Assembly: GCA_903813345.2 (NCBI GenBank)
Contig: CAIIXF020000003.1
Coordinates: 19,856,931 to 19,920,930, forward strand
Origin: Owenia fusiformis
Taxonomy: Eukaryota; Annelida; Polychaeta; Sabellida; Oweniidae
DNA: 64,000 bases
Direction: 5' to 3'
In this document: positions 26,101 through 34,325 of the stretch, piece after piece
Layout of the letters: each line of letters begins with the position of its first letter
Position numbering within the stretch: position 1 is the stretch's first letter
Notes under the pieces: model-generated
Seen by the model: the letters and a program-made list of their open reading frames with translations, nothing else
What the model was told of the DNA's origin: nothing
The model's database searches: none
Position numbers and translations under genes: made by a program

Positions 26101-26841
26101 GTTGAAAAAAATACTTTTTGACATTTTTTTAGGTCACTGAAGGTCAAATCTTAAATATTCTTAAATATAGTCAGATTTGAACTTCTGAAAACTTGTAGAT
26201 GATATTGAAAAAACTGAAGTCAGACCATAACAATATGTCAGCACTTTTTGGTGGTGATATATGCACTTAAGAGAAAAGACCAAAGAGTACAACCAAACAA
26301 ACCGACAGCCACCAACCATCAAACATGTACTGTCCACAAAAACATTGTCCATAAATAATTGGGGACTATAACAACAGAAACATCTATGAGCAAAACAATA
26401 AGAAAACAAATTCACAATATCAAAAATTATTCTTTTGGTATAATACACATCTTAAAATGTGCCTTTCTATTTTTATACAGGTTATCTTCCATAATAACAA
26501 AATCTTCAAGACAAAACACCTTAAAAGTACGTATGGATCTGGATGACGCCAGTCAGGAAGCTGTTAAAGATAAAGTTGCTGAACTTGACTCAAATGGTGA
26601 AATCATGGATAAAAACAATGCTATTTCAAACAGTGATACTGACAAAGTGAAAAATAGGCAGCCAATTGCAGAAACATTACCAAGTTTATTGAAAGAGAAT
26701 TCACCTAAAGATTCAGGTGTGGACTTTTCACCACTGTCTCCTGGATATTCTACCCCAGATAGCTCTGATAATAAGGTTTCTGTTAAAACAAGGTTCAATT
26801 TTGACACCGCTGTCATAGAACAAGAAATGGAAATACATTAA
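11173..26841 (+). CDS. Gene A: single-pass membrane protein with VWC-like cysteine-rich ectodomain (8 coding exons)
   Basis: Spliced CDS: 11,173-11,181, 11,614-11,666, 13,494-13,577, 14,528-14,655, 15,945-16,148, 16,480-16,629, 25,267-25,432, 26,481-26,841. Every junction matches in phase (0,2,2,1,1,1,2) and the sum is 1,155 nt, 384 residues. A signal peptide (MHEKLALLIAVVGLIEAG) is followed by a strongly basic stretch (residues 22-37), then 12 cysteines (51, 68, 84, 89, 93, 120, 122, 156, 161, 181, 183, 202). Residues 93-122 fit the von Willebrand C signature C-x3-G...Y-x2-G-x2-W...C-x-C; residues 161-202 are a second, weaker unit. An N-glycosylation site (211-213) precedes the transmembrane helix (220-243). 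The 141-residue tail is Ser/Pro/Asp-rich, with no domain I know. The family suggests extracellular ligand binding, perhaps of TGF-beta type, but that is inference. Confidence 0.8.
11330..11630 (+). repeat. Tandem duplication (about 150 bp) covering the start of the signal-peptide exon
   Basis: The block 'gtcattttgaaaattgggattt...' at 11,347 recurs at 11,499. The copy carries an acceptor plus the first 14 bases of exon 2 (TTCAG|AAACTAGCACTTCT) at 11,463-11,481. The real exon has the same 14 bases at 11,614, then diverges. The upstream copy is an exon fragment that cannot encode the signal peptide. Confidence 0.85.
11614..11666 (+). CDS. Gene A exon 2: signal-peptide hydrophobic core
   Basis: Acceptor 'atatatttcag' and donor 'aacag|gtaact'. 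The 17 codons read KLALLIAVVGLIEAGKN plus two bases of the next codon. The nearer donor (GCAG|gtaaaa) would be phase 1 and would not join exon 3 in frame. Confidence 0.8.
11826..11975 (+). repeat. 90-bp direct duplication in intron 2
   Basis: 'aacatttaatgttttaagat' at 11,841 is repeated at 11,931, each copy followed by 'gaacaatgaaaatatagaaa'. Two copies are separated by AT-rich sequence. Confidence 0.85.
12390..12740 (-). pseudogene. Decayed non-LTR retrotransposon (LINE) 3' end of ORF2, minus strand
   Basis: The minus-strand translation contains LFKELKILNIFDVNIY, MSQFMYYIFNKHPGS, a spacer, then HHHNTRQ and FGMFSQPDYI. This is the order of the C-terminal tail of CR1/L2/jockey-type reverse transcriptases (a LFKxLxIL-DI...FMYK segment, then HxYNTRQ, then a WNxLP-like block). 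It lacks an open frame across its length and any reverse-transcriptase core, so it is a 5'-truncated, mutated copy in intron 2 of gene A, antisense to the gene. Confidence 0.72.
12741..13493 (+). other. Rest of gene A intron 2
   Basis: I see no further exon. The intron ends with a good polypyrimidine tract and acceptor (tttttctaaatttcttgtacag). Confidence 0.5.
13494..13577 (+). CDS. Gene A exon 3: basic linker
   Basis: Only one frame is open. It reads SKIRRRTSKTIGRRKLNK and then VVPAASNNA. Donor GCACG|gtaagt is strong. The dense Arg/Lys clusters directly after the signal peptide could be a proprotein-convertase site (RRRT, GRRK) or a heparin-binding patch. That is inference from composition alone. 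Confidence 0.8.
13838..14457 (+). mobile_element. Family R1 element, copy 1 (units of 'GGCTGCCATTTTT...CAAATATGAACAAAAT')
   Basis: Several units of about 140 bp repeat 'gtgtcattagacagtgtgcc', 'tattcacataccaaatatga' and 'acaaaatcgctccactactt'. The 3' end has a GACGGACGGACG run and 'ttccctatattcctccgaac'. Related copies are at 24,272-24,715 (inverted) and 32,056-33,425. No transposase frame is present. Confidence 0.75.
14528..14655 (+). CDS. Gene A exon 4: first cysteine cluster
   Basis: Acceptor 'gtcataacag' and donor CCAACAG|gtagga. It encodes C51, C68, C84 and C89 with many acidic residues (DELDEDKKTYYEDLG). Phase 2 at entry and 1 at exit agree with both neighbours. Confidence 0.85.
14880..15010. 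repeat. Dispersed 'GTCACGCAAATGCG' repeat, copy 1
   Basis: The block with 'tgacaataatcagaaaaatg', 'gcatttgcgtgacatttatc' and 'cagcaaatgtgtgacaaact' recurs at 21,590-21,770 and inverted at 38,330-38,470. Termini are not defined. Confidence 0.6.
15225..15460. repeat. Inverted pair of TTCCCAGAATGCAA motifs, about 200 bp apart
   Basis: GGTTCCCAGAATGCAATC at 15,229 faces GCATTCTGGGAGCCAATCC at 15,434. The same motif in inverted pairs or singly lies at 48,429, 48,513 and 49,380, so these look like termini of a small element family. Confidence 0.6.
15945..16148 (+). CDS. Gene A exon 5: VWC-like unit
   Basis: A phase 1-1 (symmetric) exon typical of extracellular modules. It contains C93-P-V-E-G, Y106, G109, W112 and C120-S-C122, then an acidic/proline linker (SDTDGEEV, PPPFELP) to C156. 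The spacing fits the N-terminal half of a von Willebrand C domain; the usual C-terminal CC..C group is not seen. Confidence 0.85.
16480..16629 (+). CDS. Gene A exon 6: second cysteine unit
   Basis: A second phase 1-1 exon: C161-E-H-E-G, then C181-T-C183 and C202, repeating the exon 5 pattern without the Trp. The donor chosen (GCTCAG|gtggtt) is weak but gives a phase-1 join to the transmembrane exon. Alternatives are GT|gtaagg (strong, phase 2) and a readthrough to TAA four codons later, which would make a soluble form. Confidence 0.75.
16630..18500 (+). other. Gene A intron, 5' part
   Basis: It holds a direct duplication at about 17,370-17,560 ('gtgaaaatataacaaataataaaacaaatatttcattc'-like blocks twice) and otherwise AT-rich sequence. 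No exon is supported. Confidence 0.5.
18500..19480. mobile_element. Nested foldback elements
   Basis: The outer arms (about 18,505-18,612 and 19,358-19,480) are inverted: both contain a TAGTTTTCATGGAC segment and a 'caccttYgcattcaagat' segment. Inside, 18,612-18,952 is its own palindrome (TGCTTTGATATTTGAA and AAGGCTT outward, CAGTTCAA...TTGAACTG inward). A third unit, 18,955-19,350, is rich in TTATGGGTA/TACCCATAA and has a palindrome around 19,085-19,225. So one foldback carries two others. Confidence 0.75.
19481..20079 (+). other. Gene A intron, unassigned stretch
   Basis: I see no exon or repeat with clear ends. Confidence 0.4.
20080..20788. mobile_element. Foldback MITE, most complete palindromic copy
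   Basis: Ends are AAAGGATTGGTATCGATATGG-like and its inverse ATATCGATACCCATCCTTT. The arms pair over hundreds of bases around a central A-rich loop (about 20,400-20,530). Family members: 530-705, 22,394-23,133, 42,455-42,997 and 44,705-47,577 (interrupted). No coding potential is seen. Confidence 0.85.
20789..21590 (+). other. Gene A intron with dispersed repeats
   Basis: 20,830-20,975 is an 'ACCAACCACC' repeat copy. 21,140-21,380 has G-rich runs resembling the GGCCCGTAGCCAGGGGG family interior. No exon is supported. Confidence 0.45.
21591..21770. repeat. Dispersed 'GTCACGCAAATGCG' repeat, copy 2
   Basis: 'ttgacatattctgtcacgc' and 'cttcagcaaatgcgtgacaa' match the copies at 14,880 and 38,330. 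Confidence 0.6.
22188..22317 (+). CDS. Possible alternative gene A exon (juxtamembrane stalk or alternative first exon)
   Basis: An excellent acceptor (ttttccttttcgccag) and donor (AATGAAG|gtaagc) bracket 43 codons plus one base. It is rich in N-glycosylation sites (NSNSTNVNMTSM). Its phase-1 exit joins the transmembrane exon, but its phase-0 entry does not match the favoured donor of exon 6 and would need the weak TTT|gtgtaa donor. Alternatively, ATG at 22,122 is in the same frame and could start a short isoform with no cysteine units and no signal peptide. RNA evidence would decide. Confidence 0.4.
22394..23133. mobile_element. Foldback MITE, second copy
   Basis: Starts AAAGAATGGATATCGATATGG-like and ends CCATATCGATACCTATCCTTT. 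The centre (22,690-22,830) pairs 'ttggttgattttaaaaaagta' with its inverse. It is flanked by TTAA on both sides, which the other copies are not, so I do not read that as a target duplication. Confidence 0.85.
23134..24226 (+). other. Gene A intron, mixed repeats
   Basis: 23,380-23,530 (ending in a GCCCGCCCGCCC-like run and 'ggcaaactgattacaatata') is related to 43,970-44,045. No exon is supported in the remainder. Confidence 0.45.
24227..24271 (+). repeat. Isolated unit of the 47-bp minisatellite
   Basis: 'gaatacttcacatgcctgtg' followed by 'attcatgcagaaagtgctca' is one diverged unit of the array at 24,716-25,266, separated from it by the family R1 insertion. Confidence 0.8.
24272..24715 (-). 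mobile_element. Family R1 element, copy 2 (inverted), inserted in the minisatellite
   Basis: The left end CTATCCCATCGAATGAAG and the right end TTCGATGGGATTTGCTACG share an inverted TCCCATCGAA. Interior units match 13,838-14,457 in reverse. Minisatellite units on both sides show that it landed inside the array. Confidence 0.8.
24716..25266 (+). repeat. 47-bp minisatellite abutting the transmembrane exon
   Basis: About 11-12 units each contain 'acttcacatgcatgtg', ATTCAGGCAGTAAGTGC and 'ttatatta'. Every unit therefore carries an acceptor-like ATTCAG and, three bases later, a consensus donor GTAAGT. The last, diverged unit ends in the actual acceptor of gene A exon 7 (tatgattcag|gaaatg). Confidence 0.92.
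25267..25432 (+). CDS. Gene A exon 7: transmembrane helix
   Basis: Entry in phase 1 and exit in phase 2 (TTTTGA|gtaagt). It encodes GNETEGPDKK, then a 24-residue hydrophobic helix (MIMLIMTIVVFCFPIVTI and on to VIVL) and a positively charged start of the cytoplasmic side (RMHLKWR). Charge distribution and the upstream signal peptide predict type I topology. Confidence 0.88.
25440..25720. repeat. Dispersed 'ACCAACC' repeat within the last intron
   Basis: 'aacaagccattaacatgcaaaatg' in parts and 'ccaaagaccaactaccgaac' match the family described at 8,835. A second 'aacaaggcattaacatg' occurs at about 25,660. Confidence 0.6.
25720..26225. repeat. Second array of the roughly 150-bp tandem repeat
   Basis: Three to four units of the same sequence as 8,281-8,830 in the same orientation (agtcagatttgaacttctga and caatttgaagcaagttgaaa). 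Confidence 0.85.
26481..26841 (+). CDS. Gene A exon 8: cytoplasmic tail and stop
   Basis: Acceptor 'tttttatacag'. 119 complete residues end in TAA at 26,839. The tail has SSIITKSSRQNTLKV, a long acidic/Asn-rich middle, then a proline-serine motif block (SPKDSGVDFSPLSPGYSTPD) with repeated SP/TP sites suited to proline-directed kinases, and ends EQEMEIH. I recognise no enzyme domain. The complementary-strand ORF here is a shadow. Confidence 0.85.
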
Positions 26842-26879
26842 GGTAGGATGATTAGAATAAGAGAAGGTCCAATTTACAC

Positions 26880-28520
26880 TGACATTTACAATGGCATCAT
26901 TGGGAACCAGTGTTATTATTCCATCGTTATTTATATAACATCATGGGGAAACAGTGTTATTTTCCCAATGTAGAGTATGAGAAGGTATTAATTAACATCG
27001 TTATTTACATAGCATCATGGGGAAACAGTGTTATTTTCCCAATGTAGAGTATGAGAAGGTATTAATTAACATCGTTATTTACATAGCATCATGGGGAAAC
27101 AGTGTTATTTTCCCAATGTAGAGTATGAGAAGGTATTAATTAACATCGTTATTTACATAGCATCATGGGGAAACAGTGTTATTTTCCCAATGTAGAGTAT
27201 GAGAAGGTATTAATTAACATCGTTATTTACATAGCATCATGGGTGAACAGTGTTATTTTCCCAATGTAGAGTATGAGAAGGTATTAATTAACATCGTTAT
27301 TTACATAGCATCATGGGGAAACAGTGTTATTTTCCCAATGTAGAGTATGAGAAGGTATTAATTAACATCGTTATTTACATAGCATCATGGGAAACAGTGT
27401 TATTTTCCCAATGTAGAATATGAGAAGGTATTAATTAACATCGTTGTTTACATAACCATGGGGAAACAGTGTTATTTTCCCAATGTAGAGTATGAGAAGG
27501 TATTAATTAACATCGTTATTTACATAGCATCATGGGGAAACTGTGTTATTTTCCCAATGTAGAGTATGAGAAAGTATTAATTTACACCTTTATTTACATA
27601 GCATCATGGGGAAACAGTGTTATTTTCCCAATGTAGAGTATGAGAAGGTATTAATTAACATGGTTATTTACATAGCATCATGGGGAAACAGTGTTATTTT
27701 CCCAATGTAGAGTATGAGAATTAGGTATTAATTAACATCGTTATTTACATAGCATCATGGGGAAACAGTGTTATTTTCCCAATGTAGAGTATGAGAAGGT
27801 ATTAACTAACATTGTTATTTACATAGCATCATGGGGAAACAGTGTTATTTTCCCAATGTAGAGTATGAGAAGGTATTAATTAACATCGTTATTTTCATAG
27901 CATCATGGGGAAACAGTGTTATTTTCCCAATGTAGAGTAGAAGGTATTAATTAACATCGTTATTTACGTAGCATCATGGGGAAACAGTGTTATTTTCCCA
28001 ATGTAGAGTAGAAGGTATTAATTAACATCGTTATTTACGTAGCATCATGGGGAAACAGTGTTATTTTCCCAATGTAGAGTAGAAGGTATTAATTAACATC
28101 GTTATTTACATAGCATCATGGGGAAACAGTGTTATTTTCCCAATGTAGAGTATGAGAAGCTATAAATTAACATCGTTATTTACATAGCATCATGGGGAAA
28201 CAGTGTTGTTTTCCCAATGTAGAGTATGAGAAGGTATTAATTAACATCGTTATTTACATAGCATCATGGAGAAACAGTGTTATTTTCCCAATGTAGAGTA
28301 TGAGAAGGTATTAATTAACATCGTTATTTAATAGCATCATGGGCAAACAGTGTTATTGTCCCAATGTAGAGTATGAGAAGGTATTAATTAACATCGTTAT
28401 TTTCATAGCATCATGGGGAAAGTGTTATTTTCCGAATGTAGAGTATGAGAAGGTATTAATTAACATCGTTATTTACATAGCATCATGGGCAAACAGTGTT
28501 ATTGTCCCAATGTAGACATT
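26880..28520 (+). repeat. 74-bp minisatellite (phase A), about 22 copies
   Basis: Unit: 'tcatggggaaacagtgttat', 'tttcccaatgtagagtatga', 'gaaggtattaattaacatcg', 'ttatttacatagca'. It starts 40 bases after the gene A stop codon with a degenerate unit. Some units lack 'atg' (GTAGAGTAGAAGG), marking a sub-lineage at 27,930-28,090. Confidence 0.95.
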
Positions 28521-30090
28521 TACACAGGATCATGGGTGAACAGTGTTATTGTCCCAATGTAGACATTTACACAGGATCATGGGCAAACAGTGTTATTGTC
28601 CCAATGTAGACATTTACACAGGATCATGGGTGAACAGTGTTATTGTCCCAATGTAGACATTTACACAGGATCATGGGTGAACAGTGTTATTGTCCCAAAT
28701 GTAGACATTTACACAGGATCATGGGTGAACAGTGTTATTGTCCCAATGTAGACATTTACATAGGATCATGGGCAAACAGTGTTATTGTCCCAATGTAGAC
28801 ATTTACACAGGATCATGGGCAAACAGTGTTATTGTCCCAATGTAGACATTTACACAGGATCATGGGTGAACAGTGTTATTGTCCCAATGTAGACATTTAC
28901 ACAGGATCATGGGTGAACAGTGTTATTGTCCCAAATGTAGACATTTACACAGGATCATGGGCAAACAGTGTTATTGTCCCAATGTAGACATTTACACAGG
29001 ATCATGGGTGAACAGTGTTATTGTCCCAATGTAGACATTTACACAGGATCATGGGTGAACAGTGTTATTGTCCCAATGTAGACATTTACACAGGATCATG
29101 GGTGAACAGTGTTATTGTCCCAATGTAGACATTTATACAGGATCATGGGTGAACAGTAGTATTGTCCCAATGTAGACATTTACACAGGATCATGGGTGAA
29201 CAGTGTTATTGTCCCAATGTAGACATTTACACAGGATCATGGGTGAACAGTGTTATTGTCCCAATGTAGACATTTATACAGGATCATGGGTGAACAGTGT
29301 TATTGTCCCAATGTAGACATTTACACAGGATCATGGGTGAACAGTGTTATTGTCCCAATGTAGACATTTATACAGGATCATGGGTGAACAGTGTTATTGT
29401 CCCAAATGTAGACATTTACACAGGGTCATGGGTGAACAGTGTTATTGTCCCAATGTAGACATTTATACAGGATCATGGGTAAACAGTGTTATTGTCCCAA
29501 ATGTAGACATTTACACAGGACCATGGGTGAACAGTGTTATTGTCCCAATGTAGACATTTATACAGGATCATGGGTGAACAGTGTTATTGTCCCAATGTAG
29601 ACATTTATACAGGATCATGGGTGAACAGTGTTATTGTCCCAATGTAGACATTTACACAGGATCATGGGTGAACAGTGTTATTGTCCCAATGTAGACATTT
29701 ACACAGGATCATGGGTGAACAGTGTTATTGTCCCAATGTAGACATTTACACAGGATCATGGGTGAACAGTGTTATTGTCCCAATGTAGACATTTATACAG
29801 GATCATGGGTGAACAGTTTTATTGTCCCAATGTAGACATTTACACAGGATCATGGGTGAACAGTGTTATTGTCCCAATGTAGACATTTATACAGGATCAT
29901 GGGTGAACAGTTTTATTGTCCCAATGTAGACATTTACACAGGATCATGGGTGAACAGTGTTATTGTCCCAATGTAGACATTTACACAGGATCATGGGTGA
30001 ACAGTGTTATTGTCCCAATGTAGACATTTACATAGGTGAACAGTGTTATTGTCCCAATGTAGACATTTATACAGGATCATGGGTGAACAT
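28520..30090 (+). repeat. 47-bp minisatellite (phase B), about 33 copies, derived from phase A
   Basis: Unit: 'atcatgggtgaacagtgtta', 'ttgtcccaatgtagacattt', 'acacagg'. It shares the core CATGGGnnAACAGTGTTATTnTCCCAATG in pieces with the 74-bp unit but has a shorter spacer. Units near 28,340 and 28,485 combine the phase B core with the phase A spacer. The frame shifts each unit, so ORFs here are not genes. Confidence 0.95.
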
Positions 30091-30151
30091 ATCTCAATGT
30101 TATTCCGCTCTGCCTTCTTGAAGTATAGAATCTTCACTTTTAGACTTTTCA

Positions 30152-30157
30152 AATAAA
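30152..30157 (+). terminator. First canonical AATAAA after the gene A stop
   Basis: 'tttcaaataaaatgtg' lies just beyond the minisatellite. By eye I found no AATAAA or ATTAAA between 26,842 and here, so it is the first candidate polyadenylation signal for gene A. Confidence 0.45.
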
Positions 30158-30159
30158 AT

Positions 30160-30905
30160 GTGAAGGAGAGCTAAGAAGACTTAGGATATATGTATTATTG
30201 ATTTTCAGTGGAAGTGACACAATTCCTCCATAGATATGGTCAACAATTGTATCAAAGTCTGAAGATCAGAAATTAGTTAATTCATTGGGTAACTTGTTTA
30301 TTATCTTTTTTGTTTTTATCAGAATATTTATATATATTTAAGTAACACTGTTTAAGTGCCTTTTTTCAAGATTTTTCAGCGCATTTGAACCTCAATGGAC
30401 ACTGCTATTATCCCAAGTTTTTCTTTATTACCTTTTCCATCCGTACAGTGTATTGACTAGAGATTGGCCCATCCTGGGTCAATTTAGATGTGACATTTTC
30501 TGCCTTTGTAAAAACTAAACTGGAAGTGACTTAAACACACAGGACAAAATTCCTGGGAAAATTCCTGGGGAATTTTTCTTAAGTTTGGCCAAAGATGTAA
30601 ATTGGCAGTTTTTTTATTTCACCATCAACTTAACCCAATTTACAAGAGGTGTTGGTACTGATAATAAGGTGTCATTCCGATGATAGGGTGTCAATACTGA
30701 TAATGAGTCAATATTAACAAATGCAACAAAAACTTCACATACATTTACATATGTATAATTGTATCTTAGTTTTTGTATGAATGAGAACTGATTTTAATGA
30801 TTGCATACAAAACAAAGTTTATATTATCTAAAAGTAGGCACATGAATCAAAATTAAGAAATTCAGCTTCAGATACTAGAATAGTATGCTTTTTCATATGC
30901 CTGCA
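30160..30905. other. Intergenic sequence
   Basis: No exon, array or hairpin is supported. Confidence 0.4.
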
Positions 30906-30910
30906 CAAAT

Positions 30911-31111
30911 ACAGTACATGTAAAATGATAGAGAGTTATAACTTATTTTCATAAAATTGCTTATATAAAATAATGTAAATATAGTAAAATTATGTAAATA
31001 TAATAACAATACAGTACATGTAAAATGATAGAGTTTTATAACTTATCTCATAAAATTGCTTATATAAAATAATGTAAATATAGTAAAATTATGTAAATAT
31101 AATAACAATAT
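30911..31111 (+). repeat. 100-bp tandem duplication
   Basis: 'acagtacatgtaaaatgata' at 30,911 recurs at 31,011, with near-identical following sequence. Two copies. Confidence 0.9.
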
Positions 31112-31204
31112 TTACTCCACTAAGGGAAATCAGGATTAGTTAGTGACATATGTTTCTCTGGCTGTTTCAATTTTTTGTTTTTGGATTTAAAAGTTTTTCT
31201 AAAG

Positions 31205-31252
31205 ATAAAAAATGCGACATTTTACTAAAGACAGGCCAGAAGAGGATAAAAG
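31205..31252 (+). pseudogene. Possible zinc-finger fragment, exon 1
   Basis: Acceptor 'agtttttctaaag' and donor AAAAG|gtatgt enclose 15 codons reading KKCDILLKTGQKRIK, ending in phase 1. TGQKRIK resembles the TGEKPYK linker between C2H2 fingers. The next fragment, about 680 bases on, enters in phase 1. Confidence 0.3.
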
Positions 31253-31932
31253 GTATGTACTTATACTGCACTGGTTCTTATTACAATAACTTCTGTTCAA
31301 GTTATATTCAAGGGCCAACGATGTATTAAATTAGACTTGTTTTGTTATGATTTAATCAAATATACTGTATAATATTTTGTAAAGTTATCTCACATGGAAA
31401 TAAAATGGTCTATAAAAAAACTTCATTATATATGGCTCAATTAAATTCTTTTCACGAACTCTCAATTTGGTAATTATTAGATACACCAGAAATACACAAG
31501 AGTAAGAGTATAATGTCAGGGTTTCATGACAATCATATAATAATCGGTACCAATGCAGCATTTATATACAAATACATTCATCTGTAAAGACCAAATAAGC
31601 TGAATATAAAATGTGACGATACATTGGGTCACATACTGAATTCAAGATTTTGAAATGTGATATATTGATGAAAAAGCTGATTTCTCCAAAACAAGGCAAA
31701 AATAAGAGTGGGGGATGGACAGATGATAATGTGACGGTACAGGTACTATAATACATTCCTTCCAGTAATAGATGTATTTATATTCCCGCAATGTCATAAT
31801 GTAACGTAATTCGATGAAGAATGCCGATTCCATATGTGTTGTGAGTAGTGAAATGATTAATGATTGAAATTTATCGATTTCATTCTATTAATGAGTGAAC
31901 AACCCATTTATCACAATTCATTTTCCTTTCAG

Positions 31933-32055
31933 ATGTTGCATGGGACGTTTGTGCTAAAGTATTTGGCTTTCGGCAAAATTTGAACCGCCATTTAAAAAGC
32001 CGCGCACCAATGAAGAAGATGTTTGGGCATCCGGGATGTTTCTTTAAGAGCCAAA
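31933..32055 (+). pseudogene. Possible decayed C2H2 zinc finger
   Basis: After a strong acceptor (ttcattttcctttcag), the phase-1 frame reads VAWDVCAKVFGFRQNLNRHL and continues KSRAPMKKMFGHPGCFF. This matches a C2H2 finger (C-x2-C-x-K-x-F-x5-L-x2-H-x3-H) except that the first Cys is Trp and the last His is Arg, so zinc binding should be lost. No donor is clear, and a family R1 element starts at about 32,056. Either a gene fragment or a chance match strengthened by the linker-like exon upstream. Confidence 0.4.
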
Positions 32056-33425
32056 GAAAGAATAATGTAACCAGAACAACGGCAATGCCAAAGTGTAGCG
32101 AATCCCATCGAACAGAAATGGCTGGCATTTTTACAAACAAAATATATAGCAAATATCATAAAATAACACCCATAAGAAAAGCCACCATTTTCAAAATGGT
32201 TGCTCACTAGCCAAGTTGGAAGAAGGAAGTTATATGTTTTTAAGTAGCCACAAATTTTTTAAAAAATCTCACACACATACATGTAAATTTGGCCATTTTT
32301 TAAAATGGCCACCTACTACCCAAAATGTCATAAGACAGTATGCAATCCTTGCGAGTATTCACATATCAAATATGAACAAAATCGCTCTATTACTTTTTGA
32401 ATGAATTCTAATAAAAAAAGCAAAATAACACACAGAAAAATGGGGGCCATTTTTCAAAATGGCCGGCTACTCCCCAAAGTTTTATTAGACAATGTGCCAT
32501 GCTTAAAGTATTCACATATCAAATATAAACAAAATCGCTCCAATCCTTTTCGAGTTTTAGTAAAAAATGTAAAATTGACAGCCATTTTTTAAAATGCCCA
32601 CCTACTATGTGAAGTGTCATGAGACAGTGTGCAAGGCTCATAAGTATTCACATATCAAATATGAACAAAATCACTCCACTCCTTTTCAAGTTATACTAAA
32701 ATATGTAAAAAATGGTGGCCATTTTTCAAAATGGCCACCTACTACCCAAAGTGTCATTAGACAGTGTGCCATGCTTATAGTATTCACATATAAAATATGA
32801 ACAAAATCGCTCTTATACTTTTTGAGTTATATTAAAAAAGTAAAACACACGTAAAAATGGTGGCCATTTTTCAAAATGGCTGACTACTACCCAAAATGTC
32901 ATTAGACATTGGGCCATGCTTAAAGTATTCACATACCAAATATGAACAAAATCGCTCAAATACTTTTTGACTTACAGTAAAAAATGTTGAATAACACACA
33001 TAAAAATGGCCGCCATTTTGAAAAATGGGCGCCTACTACCAAAAATGTCATTAGACATTGTGCCATGCTTAAAGTATTCACATACCAAATATGAACAAAA
33101 TCGCTCCACTACTTTTCAAGTTACAGCAAAAATCGTAAAATTACGTGCAAAAGCAGCCATTTTTCGAGATGGCTGGCATGTATTTCTTCTGTATTTACAT
33201 TTCTAGCTTAATAAATGTCCTATATAACTTTTTTACATTTAAAACATATTGCTATTACAGTTTTATATGCAGTACCTAAATTACTGTAAAATCGGCACTA
33301 AAATGGCCGCCATTTTTAAATGAGCGGCCATTTTGAAAATCAGTTTTCGAGCAGAACTTCTACCCCCATTAAGTAAATGTGTACAAAATGTAAACAAAAT
33401 CGGGCCAATGGTATTTGAGTTATTT
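32056..33425 (+). mobile_element. Family R1 element, copy 3, eight or more internal units
   Basis: It begins near AATGCCAAAGTGTAGCGAATC with the inverted-end motif TCCCATCGAA. It then repeats a 140-bp unit (CATTTTTCAAAATGGC, 'gtcattagacagtgtgccat', 'caaatatgaacaaaatcgct'). The 3' end matches 14,190-14,390 but lacks the GACGGACGG terminus, having broken off at about 33,425. Confidence 0.85.
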
Positions 33426-34325
33426 GAGATGGTACTGCTTGCTCGAAAATCTCTTCATAGGCGTTCGAAAATCAAATACATTATCATTATGCCGAATGTA
33501 GAAAAGAAATCAAAAAATCAAGCCGGCATCTAAGTCATAAAAGTCGGCAGTTTGGAAGTATTTTGGGACTCCCAAAATCACGAATTGGTGATAGTACACC
33601 GTGCAGACTATTCGAAATGCCGATCACATTCACGGCAGATGCGTTATATTAGATTTCTGAATATGATTTTGAAAAGTGAAACTGTCATCACCAGACATTG
33701 CATTTTTTTTTTTTTAAATATTCTGTTCCGTCCCGAAATTACTGTGTCCCGAGACCATTTGTACCGTTCCGTACCATACCGAAATTCTTTTGGACCGTGA
33801 CACCTCTACACATAATCATGCCAATCATATTGAAGATGTATCACACCAATTAGCGTAAGTTTCCATTCAAACCATTTTGTTTGTCTGTCTAAAAAGCAAT
33901 TACTGAGATAGCAAGCAATAGGAAATATCTGGTTTCACTTAAATTACAATATGACGTAGAAATCATATTTATAGAAAACATGCTTTATATCTATACTATT
34001 ATAAATAGTTACCATAATTATTAAAGGAGTTAACAATCAGTATGCTAGGCGAGATTATGTCTTGGCACCTGTCATCAGGAACTTTGAAACCCCAAGGGAT
34101 TTTACCTTCTTCCTTATATGGGCACTTATTGGAATTTGTAATGTTTTTCTTTCAATTACAACATCTCTCTCACTTTGCATCGCAGATGCTGTTCAGATGG
34201 ATAAAGATATGGAGAAGGATAGGCTACCATGATGGAAAAAATCATAGAACTACATAGGGAGTACTTTTGCTGCCAATGTTAATATCACCTGCCACAGCTG
34301 CCATCCATCATATGAAAGAAAAGGG
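33426..34325. other. Intergenic sequence with a degraded GGGACGG-type element
   Basis: 33,700-33,800 has 'ccgtcccgaaattac', 'cgttccgtaccataccgaaa', recalling the ends of the hAT-like element at 45,698-46,363. No gene is supported. Confidence 0.4.

Noticed and set aside
26553-26816. 87-codon minus-strand ORF
   Set aside because: It is the complement of the last coding exon of gene A, which has matched splice phase.
29344-29553. ORF with Cys/His-rich repeats (CRHLYR, CYCPKC)
   Set aside because: It is produced by the 47-bp minisatellite, whose frame shifts at each unit. Not a gene.
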